Below, piece by piece: positions 9,469 through 19,261 of a DNA stretch of 34,048 bases. The DNA lies in assembly GCA_944390965.1 (NCBI GenBank), contig CALXRW010000017.1, positions 1 to 34,048 of the forward strand, read 5' to 3'. Origin of the DNA: an uncultured Clostridia bacterium (GTDB lineage: Bacteria; Bacillota; Clostridia; TANB77; CAG-508). The position numbers and the translations under genes are program-made. Position 1 is the stretch's first letter; each line of letters opens with the position of its first letter. The notes under the pieces were generated by a model. That model made no database searches, was not told the DNA's origin, and saw nothing but the letters and a program-made list of their open reading frames with translations.

Positions 9469-9603
9469 TTATGCACTTAATTTTTTTCTACCTTTTAAAC
9501 GTCTTGCTTTTAATACTTTTCTACCTGCTTTTGTTTTCATTCTTTTCATAAATCCATGTTCTTTTTGTTCTTGTCTATTCTTAGGTTGATATGTTCTTTT
9601 CAT
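9469..9603 (-). CDS. rpmH: 50S ribosomal protein L34
   Basis: A 44-residue gene. It begins [18 protein letters not shown] and ends [14 protein letters not shown], with the L34 hallmark F-M-x-R-M-x-T-x-x-G-R-x-V. It is the first gene of the leftward cluster, has a strong purine-rich ribosome site (GGAGGGAGGGACTGAA) directly before the ATG, and is divergent from dnaA across the origin region. Confidence 0.98.
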   Translation of the reverse strand: MKRTYQPKNRQEQKEHGFMKRMKTKAGRKVLKARRLKGRKKLSA

Positions 9604-9682
9604 TTCAGTCCCTCCCTCCAAATTTGAAGCATTATCTATATTCTTCATTTATATATTTACTTAAAAATTATAAGGCATAGCT

Positions 9683-9712
9683 ATTATACATTAAATAAGT
9701 AGTAAATGTCAA
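9683..9712 (-). promoter_or_regulatory. rpmH promoter
   Basis: Leftward TTGACA (9707-9712) and TATAAT (9683-9688), both perfect consensus hexamers with an 18-bp spacer, about 80 bp upstream of rpmH. Confidence 0.8.
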
Positions 9713-9750
9713 TATTTTTTAAATTTTTCTTATCAAATTCTGATTTTATA

Positions 9751-9780
9751 TTGACTTTATTCTTTTTATTTTGATATGAT
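9751..9780 (+). promoter_or_regulatory. dnaA promoter
   Basis: Rightward TTGACT (9751-9756) and TATGAT (9775-9780) with an 18-bp spacer. The predicted start lies upstream of the DnaA-box cluster at 9831-9893, so DnaA bound there could repress its own transcription. Confidence 0.65.
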
Positions 9781-9830
9781 AGGAAAAATAATAGGGAAAT
9801 AAGGCTTTTATCGATTTACATAATAATGAT

Positions 9831-9893
9831 TGTTGATAACTTTTTGCCTATTTTTATGGAGTTATCAACACCTGTGGATAAACCTGTGAATAA
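9831..9893. other. oriC part 1: DnaA boxes upstream of dnaA
   Basis: Four 9-mers match or nearly match TTATNCACA. TTATCAACA occurs in both orientations (9831-9839 minus, 9862-9870 plus), and TTATCCACA (9873-9881) and TTATTCACA (9885-9893) are both on the minus strand. They lie directly before dnaA. With the larger cluster after dnaA this forms a bipartite origin like that of Bacillus subtilis. Confidence 0.85.
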
Positions 9894-9918
9894 CTTTTAG
9901 GAAGGATTGAAGAATAAA

Positions 9919-11256
9919 ATGGGGCAAGAAATGAATGAATTACTAACAAAAGCAAAAGATTTATTAAAAGGTGAACTTACTTCCATTTCCTATGAAACTT
10001 GGATTAAAACTTTAGAAATTGAAAGTATGACAGATTCCAAAATTGTGTTAAAAGCAAATTCTGATGTTCAAATGGATACTATTAATACAAGATATCATGA
10101 TTTAATTGTAAATACTTTTGCTGAAATTACGAAAAAATACTATGAAATTTCTTGTGTACTAGAATCAACAAAAGATTCTTTTACTTCAAATACATCTACA
10201 TCTATTAATTATGATGTTCCAGTATCTTCTAGTATTAATCCTAATTATACTTTTGAAACTTTTGTAGTGGGAAAAAACAATAGTTTAGCACATGCTGCAT
10301 CCTTAGCAGTTGCAGAAGCTCCAGCTAAAGCCTATAATCCTTTATTTTTATATGGTGGAGTTGGTCTTGGAAAAACACACTTAATGCATGCTGTTGCTAA
10401 TACTGTTTTAAAAAATGATAAATCTAAAAATGTTTTGTATGTTACTTCTGAAAAATTCACAAATGAAATCATTAATGCTATAAAAGACAACAAAACAGAA
10501 CAGTTTCGAAACAAATACAGAAATATTGATGTTTTATTAATTGATGACATTCAATTTATTGCAGGAAAAGATACCGTACAAGAAGAGTTTTTCCATACCT
10601 TCAATACATTAAGAGAAAACGGAAAACAAATTATTCTCTCTAGTGATAAACCTCCAAGAGATATTCAATTATTAGAAGAAAGACTAAAATCTAGATTTGA
10701 ATGGGGACTCATCGCAGATATTTCTGCTCCTGATTATGAAACAAGACTTGCTATCTTACGAAAAAAAGCTAGTTCTGAAAATATTGTAATAGATGATGAA
10801 ATATTAATGAATATTGCCAATAGAGTAGACACTAATATAAGAGAATTAGAAGGAGCATTAAATAAAATTATAGCACATGCTACATTAATTCCTGGTCCAA
10901 TTTCAAAGGAATTAGCAGAAAGAGCCATTAATGATATTGTTATGAAAAAAGAAAAAATAATTTCTATTGAATTCATTCAAGATACAGTTTGCAAATATTT
11001 TAACATTGATAAAAGAGATTTAAAATCATCTAACCGCTCTAATGATATTGCCTATCCAAGGCAAATTGCTATGTATCTATGTAAAACAGTAGCTCATCAG
11101 TCTTTTCCTGCAATTGGAAAAGAATTTGGTAAAAGAGATCATACTACAGTTATGCATGCTTACAATAAAATAGAAAAAGAAATAAAAGATATCCCCAATA
11201 CTAAATTAATTGTGGATAGTTTAAAAAATATTTTATTAAATGATGATTCATTTTAA
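9919..11256 (+). CDS. dnaA: Chromosomal replication initiator DnaA
   Basis: An AAA+ initiator that binds DnaA boxes, melts oriC and recruits the helicase. From ATG 9919 the protein is about 445 residues. An N-terminal domain (YETWIKTLEIE) and a short variable linker are followed by the AAA+ core. The core has Walker A GGVGLGKTHLMHA, Walker B VLLIDDIQF, sensor 1 ILSSDKPP and box VII RLKSRFEWGL. Domain IV carries the DnaA signature GKEFGKRDHTTVMHA. TTG 9907, ATG 9919 and ATG 9931 are in frame. TTG is only one base after AGGAAGG, and 9931 best matches family length, so the start is uncertain by a few codons. Confidence 0.97.
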   Translation: MGQEMNELLTKAKDLLKGELTSISYETWIKTLEIESMTDSKIVLKANSDVQMDTINTRYHDLIVNTFAEITKKYYEISCVLESTKDSFTSNTSTSINYDVPVSSSINPNYTFETFVVGKNNSLAHAASLAVAEAPAKAYNPLFLYGGVGLGKTHLMHAVANTVLKNDKSKNVLYVTSEKFTNEIINAIKDNKTEQFRNKYRNIDVLLIDDIQFIAGKDTVQEEFFHTFNTLRENGKQIILSSDKPPRDIQLLEERLKSRFEWGLIADISAPDYETRLAILRKKASSENIVIDDEILMNIANRVDTNIRELEGALNKIIAHATLIPGPISKELAERAINDIVMKKEKIISIEFIQDTVCKYFNIDKRDLKSSNRSNDIAYPRQIAMYLCKTVAHQSFPAIGKEFGKRDHTTVMHAYNKIEKEIKDIPNTKLIVDSLKNILLNDDSF

Positions 11257-11354
11257 ATAAAAAGAAAAGTACTATTTTTTCAAAAATGTTTGTTTGTTAA
11301 ATAAATGTTTGTAGTAATAAAACGTAAAATTACTTACGGAAATAATTTATACAG

Positions 11355-11521
11355 ATATCCACATACCATTGTGAATAACATGTAAATAAACTGTGTATAA
11401 ATGACTTATCCACTTCTATTTTTTTCCTATTGTGGATAAATTGAAAAGTTTTCCACAAAGTTATTAACATCATTTTTATTAGGGATATGAACTATTAACA
11501 CAGTTATCCACATTATCCACA
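11355..11521. other. oriC part 2: DnaA-box cluster between dnaA and dnaN
   Basis: The 319-bp dnaA-dnaN spacer holds no gene but at least eight DnaA-box-like 9-mers. Exact TTATNCACA sites are at 11370-11378, 11392-11400 and 11431-11439 (minus), and 11504-11512 and 11513-11521 (plus). The last two abut head to tail. One-mismatch sites are at 11355-11363, 11406-11414 and 11449-11457. AT-rich DNA between 11461 and 11500 could be the unwinding element. Confidence 0.85.
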
Positions 11522-11575
11522 TAGCCTACTACTATTACTACTAATATTATTTTATATTAAAAAAGGAGAACTGCC

Positions 11576-12694
11576 ATGAATATTATTTGTGAAAAGGAAA
11601 AAATCCTTAAAGCTATTAATTCCGTAGTTAAAGCTGTTGCATCTAAAACAACAATGCCTATATTAGAAGGAATTCTAATTCAAACAAATGATAAAGAAAT
11701 TAAATTAACAACCTATGATTTAGAAATAGGAATAGAATATATTATGGAAGCAGAAGTAAAAGAAGAGGGTAGTACAGTTGTTAATGCTATTATGTTTAGT
11801 GAAATTATCCGTAAATTACCAGATGTAGAAATTCATATCTATTTAAATGAAAACAATTTACTTGTTATTGAATGTGAAGGCTCTTTATATAAATTAGCAA
11901 CTATGAACCCTGATGAATTTCCTGAATTACCAAGAATTAATATTGAAAGTGCAATTGAAGTAGAACAAAATACACTAAAAAATATGATAAGAAAAACAAT
12001 TTTTGCAGTTAGTACAGAAGAAAATAGACCTATTTTTACAGGATGTTTATTTGAAGTATCTTCAAATTGTTTAAATGTTGTGTCAGTAGATGGTTTTAGA
12101 TTAGCTTGGAAAAAACAATTATTAAATGAAAAAGTAGGAGATTTCAAAGCAGTTATTCCTGGAAAGACTTTAATAGAAGTAAATAAAATTATATTAGACT
12201 CTTTTGATAAAATAAAAATTGGAGTATCTAAAAATCAAGCTTTGTTTGAAATGGAAAATTGCAAGATTGTTACTAGATTATTAGAAGGAGAATTTTTAAA
12301 TTATGCAAGTGTAATTCCTTCTAATTGGGAAACAAGAATAAAAGTAAATAAAAATCAGTTTCAAGATTGTTTTGAAAGAATTAGTTTAATTTCATCTTCA
12401 GTTACAGAAAAAGAAAAAAGATATCCTGTAAAATTAATGGTGGATATTGGTAAAATTACAATTGCTTGTACTAACCAAACAGGTGATGCAAAAGAAGAAA
12501 TGTATGTTGAAACAGAAGGAAAAAATATTGAAATTGGTTTTAATCCTAAATATTTTTTAGATTGTTTAAAGGTAATAGAAGATGAAGAAATATATGTAGA
12601 ATTGGGAACAAGTATATCACCATGCATTATAAGACCAATTGAAAAAACAGGGGATTATACTTATATGATTTTACCAATTAAGTTAAAGGATTAA
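11576..12694 (+). CDS. dnaN: DNA polymerase III beta subunit (sliding clamp)
   Basis: A ring-shaped processivity clamp that tethers the replicative polymerase to DNA. The 372 residues comprise three repeated clamp domains of about 120 each. Family stretches include VVKAVASKTTMPILEGILI near the N-terminus, TIFAVSTEENRPIFTGCLFE at the second-domain start, SVDGFRLAW, and the C-terminal YTYMILPIKL. AAAAGGAGAACTGCC precedes the ATG. Position directly after dnaA and oriC is canonical. Confidence 0.97.
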   Translation: MNIICEKEKILKAINSVVKAVASKTTMPILEGILIQTNDKEIKLTTYDLEIGIEYIMEAEVKEEGSTVVNAIMFSEIIRKLPDVEIHIYLNENNLLVIECEGSLYKLATMNPDEFPELPRINIESAIEVEQNTLKNMIRKTIFAVSTEENRPIFTGCLFEVSSNCLNVVSVDGFRLAWKKQLLNEKVGDFKAVIPGKTLIEVNKIILDSFDKIKIGVSKNQALFEMENCKIVTRLLEGEFLNYASVIPSNWETRIKVNKNQFQDCFERISLISSSVTEKEKRYPVKLMVDIGKITIACTNQTGDAKEEMYVETEGKNIEIGFNPKYFLDCLKVIEDEEIYVELGTSISPCIIRPIEKTGDYTYMILPIKLKD

Positions 12695-12710
12695 AAAAGA
12701 AGGTCCAAAA

Positions 12711-13760
12711 ATGTATATACAAAAATTAAGACTGAATCAATTTCGAAATTATGAATCTTTAGAAATAGAACTGGATAAAGAAAAAAATATTTTTTATGGA
12801 AATAATGCTCAAGGAAAGACTAATTTATTAGAAGCTATTTTTTTATCAGGATTTGCGAAATCTTTTAGAACACAAAAAGAAAAAGAATTAATTCAGAGTG
12901 GAAAAGAAGAGGCTATTGTAGAAGTATATTATCAAAGAAAAGATAGAGAAGGTAAAATTAGAATTGAAATTGGGGAAAAGAAAACATTCTTTATTAATGG
13001 AATAAAAGTAAAAAAATTAAGTGAGATTTTAGGAAAGATAAATTTAGTTTTCTTTTATCCTGATAGTATGGAAATGATTAAGCAAGGTCCAAATAAGAGA
13101 AGAAGATTTTTAGATATGATGATTGGACAATTAAAACCCAGTTATATTTATTATTGTAATCAATATTTAAAAACATTAGAACAACGAAATATTTATTTAA
13201 GACAAATTAAATTTGAAAATAAACCAGAAGAAATGCTAGAAATTTGGGATGAAAAATTAGCAGAATATGGTGAAAAAATTTTTAATGAAAGAAGACTGTA
13301 TTTAGAAAAAATAGCAGAAAAAATTGAGAAAATTCATAAAGATGTAACAGAAAACAAAGAAGTAATTTCAATAAAATATATGTCTTCTTATCAAGAAAAT
13401 TATTTAAAGGAGTTAAAAAATAAAAGAAAAATAGATATACAAAAGGGATTTACTACTTATGGAGTTCATAGAGATGATTTTTTAGTTTTTCTAAATGGAA
13501 GAGATTTAAGTGCATTTGGATCACAAGGACAACAGAGAAGTAGTGTTATTTCTTTAAAATTGACAGAATTAGCTATTATTGAAGAAGAAGTTGGAGAAAA
13601 ACCAATTTTGTTATTAGATGATTTTATGTCAGAATTGGATGAAAATAGAAGAAATCGTTTTTTGGAAAAAATTACACAAAATCAAGTTATTATTACCTGT
13701 ACAGAAAAATTAAAAGGAATAGAAGGAAAAACATTTCATGTCCAAAATGGAAAAATTTGA
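12711..13760 (+). CDS. recF: DNA replication and repair protein RecF
   Basis: An SMC-like ABC ATPase that acts at single-strand gaps with RecO and RecR to load RecA. The 349 residues show FRNYESLEIEL, Walker A YGNNAQGKTNLLEAIFL (about 29-45), the ABC-type signature FGSQGQQRSSVISLKL and Walker B PILLLDDFMSELDE. It starts 16 bp after dnaN, forming the usual dnaN-recF pair, and its stop lies 23 bp before the next small gene. Confidence 0.97.
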   Translation: MYIQKLRLNQFRNYESLEIELDKEKNIFYGNNAQGKTNLLEAIFLSGFAKSFRTQKEKELIQSGKEEAIVEVYYQRKDREGKIRIEIGEKKTFFINGIKVKKLSEILGKINLVFFYPDSMEMIKQGPNKRRRFLDMMIGQLKPSYIYYCNQYLKTLEQRNIYLRQIKFENKPEEMLEIWDEKLAEYGEKIFNERRLYLEKIAEKIEKIHKDVTENKEVISIKYMSSYQENYLKELKNKRKIDIQKGFTTYGVHRDDFLVFLNGRDLSAFGSQGQQRSSVISLKLTELAIIEEEVGEKPILLLDDFMSELDENRRNRFLEKITQNQVIITCTEKLKGIEGKTFHVQNGKI

Positions 13761-13783
13761 AAAAAAAGAAGGAATGTGATAAT

Positions 13784-14038
13784 ATGTATTTATTGCATAT
13801 TGGAAAAGATATTGTTATAGATGAAAATGAAATTATAGGAATTTTTGATTTAGAAGGTTTAAAAAAAACAAAAGTAGGAAAAGAATTTTTAGAAAATATA
13901 AAAGATGATTTAATTAAAATAGAAGAAAAAGAAAAAAGTTTAATTTTAGTTAAAAAAAATGAAAAGATTAAAGGATATATTTCTAATATTTTATCTGTAA
14001 CATTAGAAAAAAGATGTACAGAAAAATTATTTTCATAA
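13784..14038 (+). CDS. RemA/RemB-like small regulatory protein (DUF370)
   Basis: Taken from ATG 13784 (after GAAGGAATGTGATA) the product is about 84 residues. MYLLHIGKDIVIDENEIIGI followed by FDLEGL and a late LVKKNEKIKGYISNI matches the RemA/YaaB (RemB) family, which in Bacillus sits between recF and gyrB and acts in biofilm-matrix gene control. An upstream in-frame TTG overlapping the recF stop would add nine residues, but it lacks a better ribosome site. Confidence 0.8.
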   Translation: MYLLHIGKDIVIDENEIIGIFDLEGLKKTKVGKEFLENIKDDLIKIEEKEKSLILVKKNEKIKGYISNILSVTLEKRCTEKLFS

Positions 14039-14042
14039 AACA

Positions 14043-14118
14043 GATAGTGTAAAGTAATTTATGAAAAAATGTAGGGGCTATTAAAATCGCCCGTTCTTCG
14101 AAAAAATTACTTAAAACA
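14043..14118 (+). repeat. Dispersed 76-nt intergenic repeat, copy A
   Basis: Ungapped match to the minus-strand segment 3627-3552. It folds with an outer 9-bp helix, AAGTAATTT at 14052-14060 with AAATTACTT at 14104-14112, an inner GGGC/GCCC hairpin and an unpaired CTTCGAA conserved between copies. It lies in the spacer before gyrB, oriented with transcription. Fragments of its 3' end also appear upstream of mnmE and mnmG. Confidence 0.75.
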
Positions 14119-14130
14119 AAGATAGTTTAA

Positions 14131-16065
<1,935 letters not shown>

Positions 16066-16070
16066 AAATT

Positions 16071-16166
16071 AAGAGGCTATCCTAGAAAAGAAAAATATTG
16101 AAGAAATAAATTCAATATTTTGTACATCACAATGTACGATTTCTATAACTTAATGGATAGCCTCTT
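16071..16166 (+). repeat. Branched inverted-repeat structure after gyrB
   Basis: A perfect 12-bp outer stem, AAGAGGCTATCC (16071-16082) with GGATAGCCTCTT (16155-16166), encloses two perfect internal hairpins. These are AATATTGAA/TTCAATATT (16094-16119) and GTACAT/ATGTAC (16122-16137). The whole would fold as a three-way junction only 5 bp after the gyrB stop. No T tract follows, so it is not a textbook terminator. It could be an RNA 3' structure or a small mobile repeat. Confidence 0.6.
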
Positions 16167-16652
16167 ATCAATAAAGCTGATAAAAATTGTAGCTAAAACA
16201 AATTTACCTCATTTTCTTACCTAATATATATTGCTATATAAATAAGCAATTAACAAAATAAATTCATTATTCACTCGACTATAGATACAATATAAGTAGC
16301 CATATTCGTCCCAAAGGGACTAGTAACAACCACTAATTTTCCAATTTTTCAAGGAAAAAGAATAAAATTAAAAAATAGGAAAATATTAACTATAAATATA
16401 ATCTTAACTTTGACTGTAATACCTATTATAGAACCATATACTTATAAAAAATCAATATAGCTTTTCAACAAATATTATAATCTCATCTCCGGCTAAGTAT
16501 ACTCTAAAAAAGAATATAAATAACCTTTGCCCGAATAAGGATACACCTAAATAAAAAGATATATCATTACTCTTGGTTTAACTCATATCAACCTTACGCT
16601 ATTATTATATCCATATAAAAAAAATATATGCAAAAATAAATTTTGTCGAAAG
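16167..16652. other. Intergenic region without an intact gene
   Basis: About 490 bp with no convincing reading frame. A short hairpin GTCCC-AAA-GGGAC lies at 16307-16319. On the minus strand two short open stretches end in similar Val-Glu-containing peptides but are interrupted by stops, which may be remnants of an older gene. No family could be recognised. Confidence 0.4.
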
Positions 16653-16698
16653 CTGTCAATGAAAAATAATTGACAGATATAAAAACAGAAGATAAAAT
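16653..16698 (+). promoter_or_regulatory. Promoter with overlapping operator-like repeat for secretion operon
   Basis: TTGACA (16670-16675) and TAAAAT (16693-16698) are 17 bp apart, 26 bp before the gene starting at 16725. An 8-bp perfect inverted repeat, CTGTCAAT (16653-16660) with ATTGACAG (16669-16676), covers the -35 box. A repressor bound there would block the operon. Confidence 0.6.
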
Positions 16699-16724
16699 AA
16701 TAAAAAAAGAAAGGAGGAAAGATT

Positions 16725-16944
16725 TTGAAAGAAAAAGGGTTAACCTCTGTACAAGATTGGTTACCTTTTGAAGAAATTTTAGAAAGAGGAATTCTAAAAT
16801 TAAAAAATAATACATATGTGAAAATACTGAGAGTTTTTCCTATTAATTACCATTTAAAATCTAATTTAGAAAAAGAAGCAATTTTAAATTCTTATAAAAT
16901 ATTTTTACAAACATGCGATTTTGATCTTCAAATTTTAATTCAAA
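16725..16944 (+). pseudogene. 5' part of secretion-operon protein split by the element
   Basis: TTG start 7 bp after AAGGAGG. The N-terminal part reads LTSVQDWLPFEEILERGILK then INYHLKSNLEKEAILNSYK and FDLQILIQ. After AATTCAAA (16937-16944) the frame enters foreign DNA, adds about 24 residues and stops at 17015. Joining it to 30718 onward gives 220 + 392 = 612 nt, a complete frame of about 203 residues. The sequence resembles small proteins encoded just before VirB4-like ATPases in clostridial conjugation clusters; I cannot name a family with certainty. The interrupted gene is presumably inactive unless the element excises. Confidence 0.8.
16937..16944 (+). other. attL core of the integrated element
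   Basis: AATTCAAA is repeated at 30710-30717. Crossing over between the two copies deletes 13,773 bp and restores the interrupted gene in frame (LQILIQ followed by KEDLSHHIYK). An alternative core TTCAAATT (16927 and 30706) would also keep frame but shortens the protein by two codons. Confidence 0.75.
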
Positions 16945-17083
16945 GCAATAAAGATTATATTTTATTCAATTTTTATATAAATTCCCAATCCTTACAAATA
17001 AGTGGAAATGATTGATATTATTACCTTTCTAACTAATTTAAAAGATAAATTTAGATTAAATAAAATCGAATAAAATTAAGATG

Positions 17084-17160
17084 GTAATATACACATAATA
17101 TACAGGTAATATACAAGTAATATACACAAAGAGTTTAATGTAATATACAAGTAATATACA
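17084..17160 (+). repeat. Left array of 11-bp-spaced GTAATATACA repeats
   Basis: Copies start at 17084, 17095 (first base A), 17106, 17117, 17140 and 17151: four at exact 11-bp intervals, a 23-bp step, then two at 11 bp. The same 10-mer occurs twice at 30652 and 30663, also 11 bp apart. One helical turn between units and presence at both ends fit integrase arm-type sites. The block 17106-17139 also recurs partly at 17140 (34-nt period). Confidence 0.8.
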
Positions 17161-17179
17161 AATTAAGGAGGTAATCAAA

Positions 17180-17617
17180 ATATTAAAACCATTAGAATTT
17201 TATTATATAGAACCAAAATATATAAATTATTTAAGACAATTTGATAAAAAGATACCAACAAAAAATAGACCATATTTAAAAATAAATTTAAAAAATAAAA
17301 ATTATGATTATTTTTTACCTTTATATTCTCCAAAAGAAAAACATAAGAATTATTATATGAATAAAACTTTTTTTAGAATATATGATTATTATAATAATTA
17401 TATTGGTTTGATTAGGTTTGCTAATATGATACCTGTTCCTAAAAGGTATGCTAAAAAAATTAATTATAATTATTCTAATAAATTATACAAGGAATATTAT
17501 TATATTTCTAAACACCAAAATCAAATTTTAAAGAAGGTTAATTACACTTACAATAATTATTATAAATTAAAAGAATTGTGTGTAAATTTTAAATTATTAG
17601 AAAAGGTAATAATTTAA
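17180..17617 (+). pseudogene. ToxN/AbiQ-like type III toxin lacking a standard start codon
   Basis: ToxN/AbiQ enzymes are endoribonucleases held inactive by a repeat RNA. The open frame from 17180 gives 145 residues. It reads EFYYIEPKYINYLRQFDKKI, then the family core FLPLYSPKEKH (compare PLTSPKKWH in Pectobacterium ToxN), then IGLIRFANMIPVP and CVNFKLLEK near the end. This covers the whole fold. AAGGAGG (17165-17171) is 8 bp from codon 17180, exactly where a start belongs, but that codon is ATA. The next in-frame ATG (17357) would remove the N-terminal 59 residues. So it is either inactivated by a G-to-A change or expressed weakly from AUA. No adjacent antitoxin repeat of about 35 nt is evident. 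Confidence 0.8.
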
Positions 17618-17727
17618 AGTAACAAAGTAACTAAAAAATAAGATATATATTAATTATTTTTTTAATAAATATTATTATTTTCTTATTAATATATAGGAAG
17701 AATTTTGATTTTTTTTATAATAAAATA

Positions 17728-17749
17728 GAACTACAAATTAATGTAGTTC
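17728..17749. terminator. Hairpin terminator between convergent genes
   Basis: A perfect 8-bp stem, GAACTACA/TGTAGTTC, with a 6-nt loop lies between the toxN-like gene and the convergent gene ending at 17777. T-rich sequence follows on the minus strand, so it mainly serves the leftward gene and possibly both. Confidence 0.65.
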
Positions 17750-17776
17750 CAATTATAAATAATTATTTTAATATAA

Positions 17777-18373
17777 CTATATAGCAACATCTTCTGGTAT
17801 TTCTTCTTTAGGGATAGAATTAATATCTATTTTGTTTTCTTGATGTCTATGAATTGAGTTTACTATTTCATTTATAACCCTACTTCCTTTTTCTTCTATT
17901 GCATAGTAGAAATCGGAATCTTCTAATTTATGAATGTTCTCTGACTTAGTAGAATATGGTTTTTGTTCTTTTACAGTACTTAATCCAATAGTAATTCCCA
18001 TATGATACATTCTGTTTCTGTATATTTCTGTCATTTCTTCGATGTTTTGATATATTCTAATCATACCACCTTTACAAGAATAATTAAGTTTACCATCGAA
18101 TATGTAACAATAGCCGATAGTGGAAACTAAACTTCCAACAGTTATGTCTTTATCTAAATACACTACTGTTTCTAAATCCATATTTTTAAATGAAAGAGTT
18201 ACCTTTTTCATTTTGGGATTGTTAGGGTAATCTTCTATGGATTTAACATATGAAATATGTTCTTCTAACTCATAGTAGATACTTTCGTGATTTGAAAGTA
18301 GAGTAACTTCATTTCCTTTCTTATTTTCTTCAATGAAAATATTTTTTAATTTGCTTAATTTTGATGTTATCAT
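17777..18373 (-). CDS. Hypothetical protein
   Basis: A 198-residue soluble protein, acidic at the C-terminus (IPKEEIPEDVAI), without membrane segments or a recognisable catalytic motif. A predicted beta-rich middle (VTLSFKNMDLETVVYLDKDI, GYCYIFDGKLNYSCKGG) is followed by a helical part (IYQNIEEMTEIYRNRMYHMG). AAGGAGGAATTC precedes the ATG. It is transcribed leftward toward the element end, opposite to its neighbours. Function unknown. Confidence 0.7.
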   Translation of the reverse strand: MITSKLSKLKNIFIEENKKGNEVTLLSNHESIYYELEEHISYVKSIEDYPNNPKMKKVTLSFKNMDLETVVYLDKDITVGSLVSTIGYCYIFDGKLNYSCKGGMIRIYQNIEEMTEIYRNRMYHMGITIGLSTVKEQKPYSTKSENIHKLEDSDFYYAIEEKGSRVINEIVNSIHRHQENKIDINSIPKEEIPEDVAI

Positions 18374-18483
18374 GTTGAATTCCTCCTTAAATATTTATTT
18401 TTTGTTTAATAGTATTATTAAACTGTTTATAGGATAACATGGAAGTTTTGATTTAATTTTTAATTTATTTTTATTATTTTTGT

Positions 18484-18493
18484 GTGGTATAAA
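18484..18493 (+). promoter_or_regulatory. Half operator GTGGTATAAA
   Basis: In the 285-bp gap between the divergent genes at 18373 and 18659. The same 10-mer forms one arm of the perfect palindromic site at 25863-25885, the other divergent promoter gap of the element. It may be a weaker site for the same regulator. Confidence 0.4.
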
Positions 18494-18658
18494 TTATAAA
18501 TAGAAATAAAAATGTTTATAATAATTACCCATTTAATTTTTTAGAAATTAATCTTAAAATATAATTAATATACTAAAGATGAATTATCAGCCATATAGAG
18601 AATTTATATATAAATAAGTTCTCTAACCCCCATTTTATTATGAAAGAGGTAATAACAA

Positions 18659-19168
18659 ATGTGTTTAAAGAAATTAAAAGATTTAGAAAAAATAAATGGT
18701 TTAGAATTAAAAAATTATGATTTAATAATTGTAAACACTGATAATGAAGAAAAGGCAGAGAAAATTAAATATTTATCAAAAATTATTCCAAAATTTACAA
18801 TTGAAGATAATATAAAAATAGGAATATTAAATTCTATTATATCAATTAATTTAATTATAAAAATGATAATAAATAAACAAATTGAAATAAATAAATTAAA
18901 AAATTTATCAAAAGAACAAAATAATATAAAAATAAAAAATATTAAAAATATTATTAAATCTAATATTTATCTTAATTATGCCACAGAAACTACCACAAAT
19001 GAGATTATAGAAAAATGTAAATTTTTAAAAAATGCAAAGAAAAGAGATTTAATTATTATTTCTAATGTTAATAAAATAAAAGATTTTAACGAAGAAAATA
19101 AATATAAATTTTATAATGAATTAGAAAAACTAAGTCAACAATTAGAACTAACTATAATGATAATATAG
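18659..19168 (+). CDS. Hypothetical protein, possibly a degenerate DnaB/RecA-fold ATPase
   Basis: 169 residues, very rich in Ile, Lys and Asn. No Walker A is present. The C-terminal part, KKRDLIIISNVNKIKDFNEE followed by ELEKLSQQLELTIMII, has the spacing of the Walker-B strand, helix and next strand of DnaB-type helicases. It also resembles the end of the mini-ATPase at 22525-23013. AAAGAGGT lies 9 bp before the ATG. It may be a decayed or non-catalytic relative. Low certainty for the fold, good for the open frame. Confidence 0.6.
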   Translation: MCLKKLKDLEKINGLELKNYDLIIVNTDNEEKAEKIKYLSKIIPKFTIEDNIKIGILNSIISINLIIKMIINKQIEINKLKNLSKEQNNIKIKNIKNIIKSNIYLNYATETTTNEIIEKCKFLKNAKKRDLIIISNVNKIKDFNEENKYKFYNELEKLSQQLELTIMII

Positions 19169-19261
19169 ATGAAAAATATAATTGATTAAATTTGATTTAA
19201 AATATACTCCTATACAAAAATATAAAACTATCTTAATATATAAATAAGGGAGGTGCAATAG

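Noticed and set aside
16290-16560. Minus-strand peptides ending VYLAGDEIIIFVEKLY and VTSPFGTNMATYIVSIVE as genes
   Set aside because: Each is preceded by stops within a few dozen codons and lacks a ribosome site; at most they are remnants, and no family was recognised.
17084-17160. Short tandem repeats as a CRISPR array
   Set aside because: Units are 10-11 bp with no spacers of constant length, no cas gene is present, and the same motif occurs at the other element end.
17084-17173. The 11-bp repeats as the ToxI antitoxin of the adjacent toxin
   Set aside because: Although part of the array has a 34-nt period, the unit is only 10-11 bp and recurs at the right end of the element, which fits integrase arm sites better. 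Kept as an alternative only.
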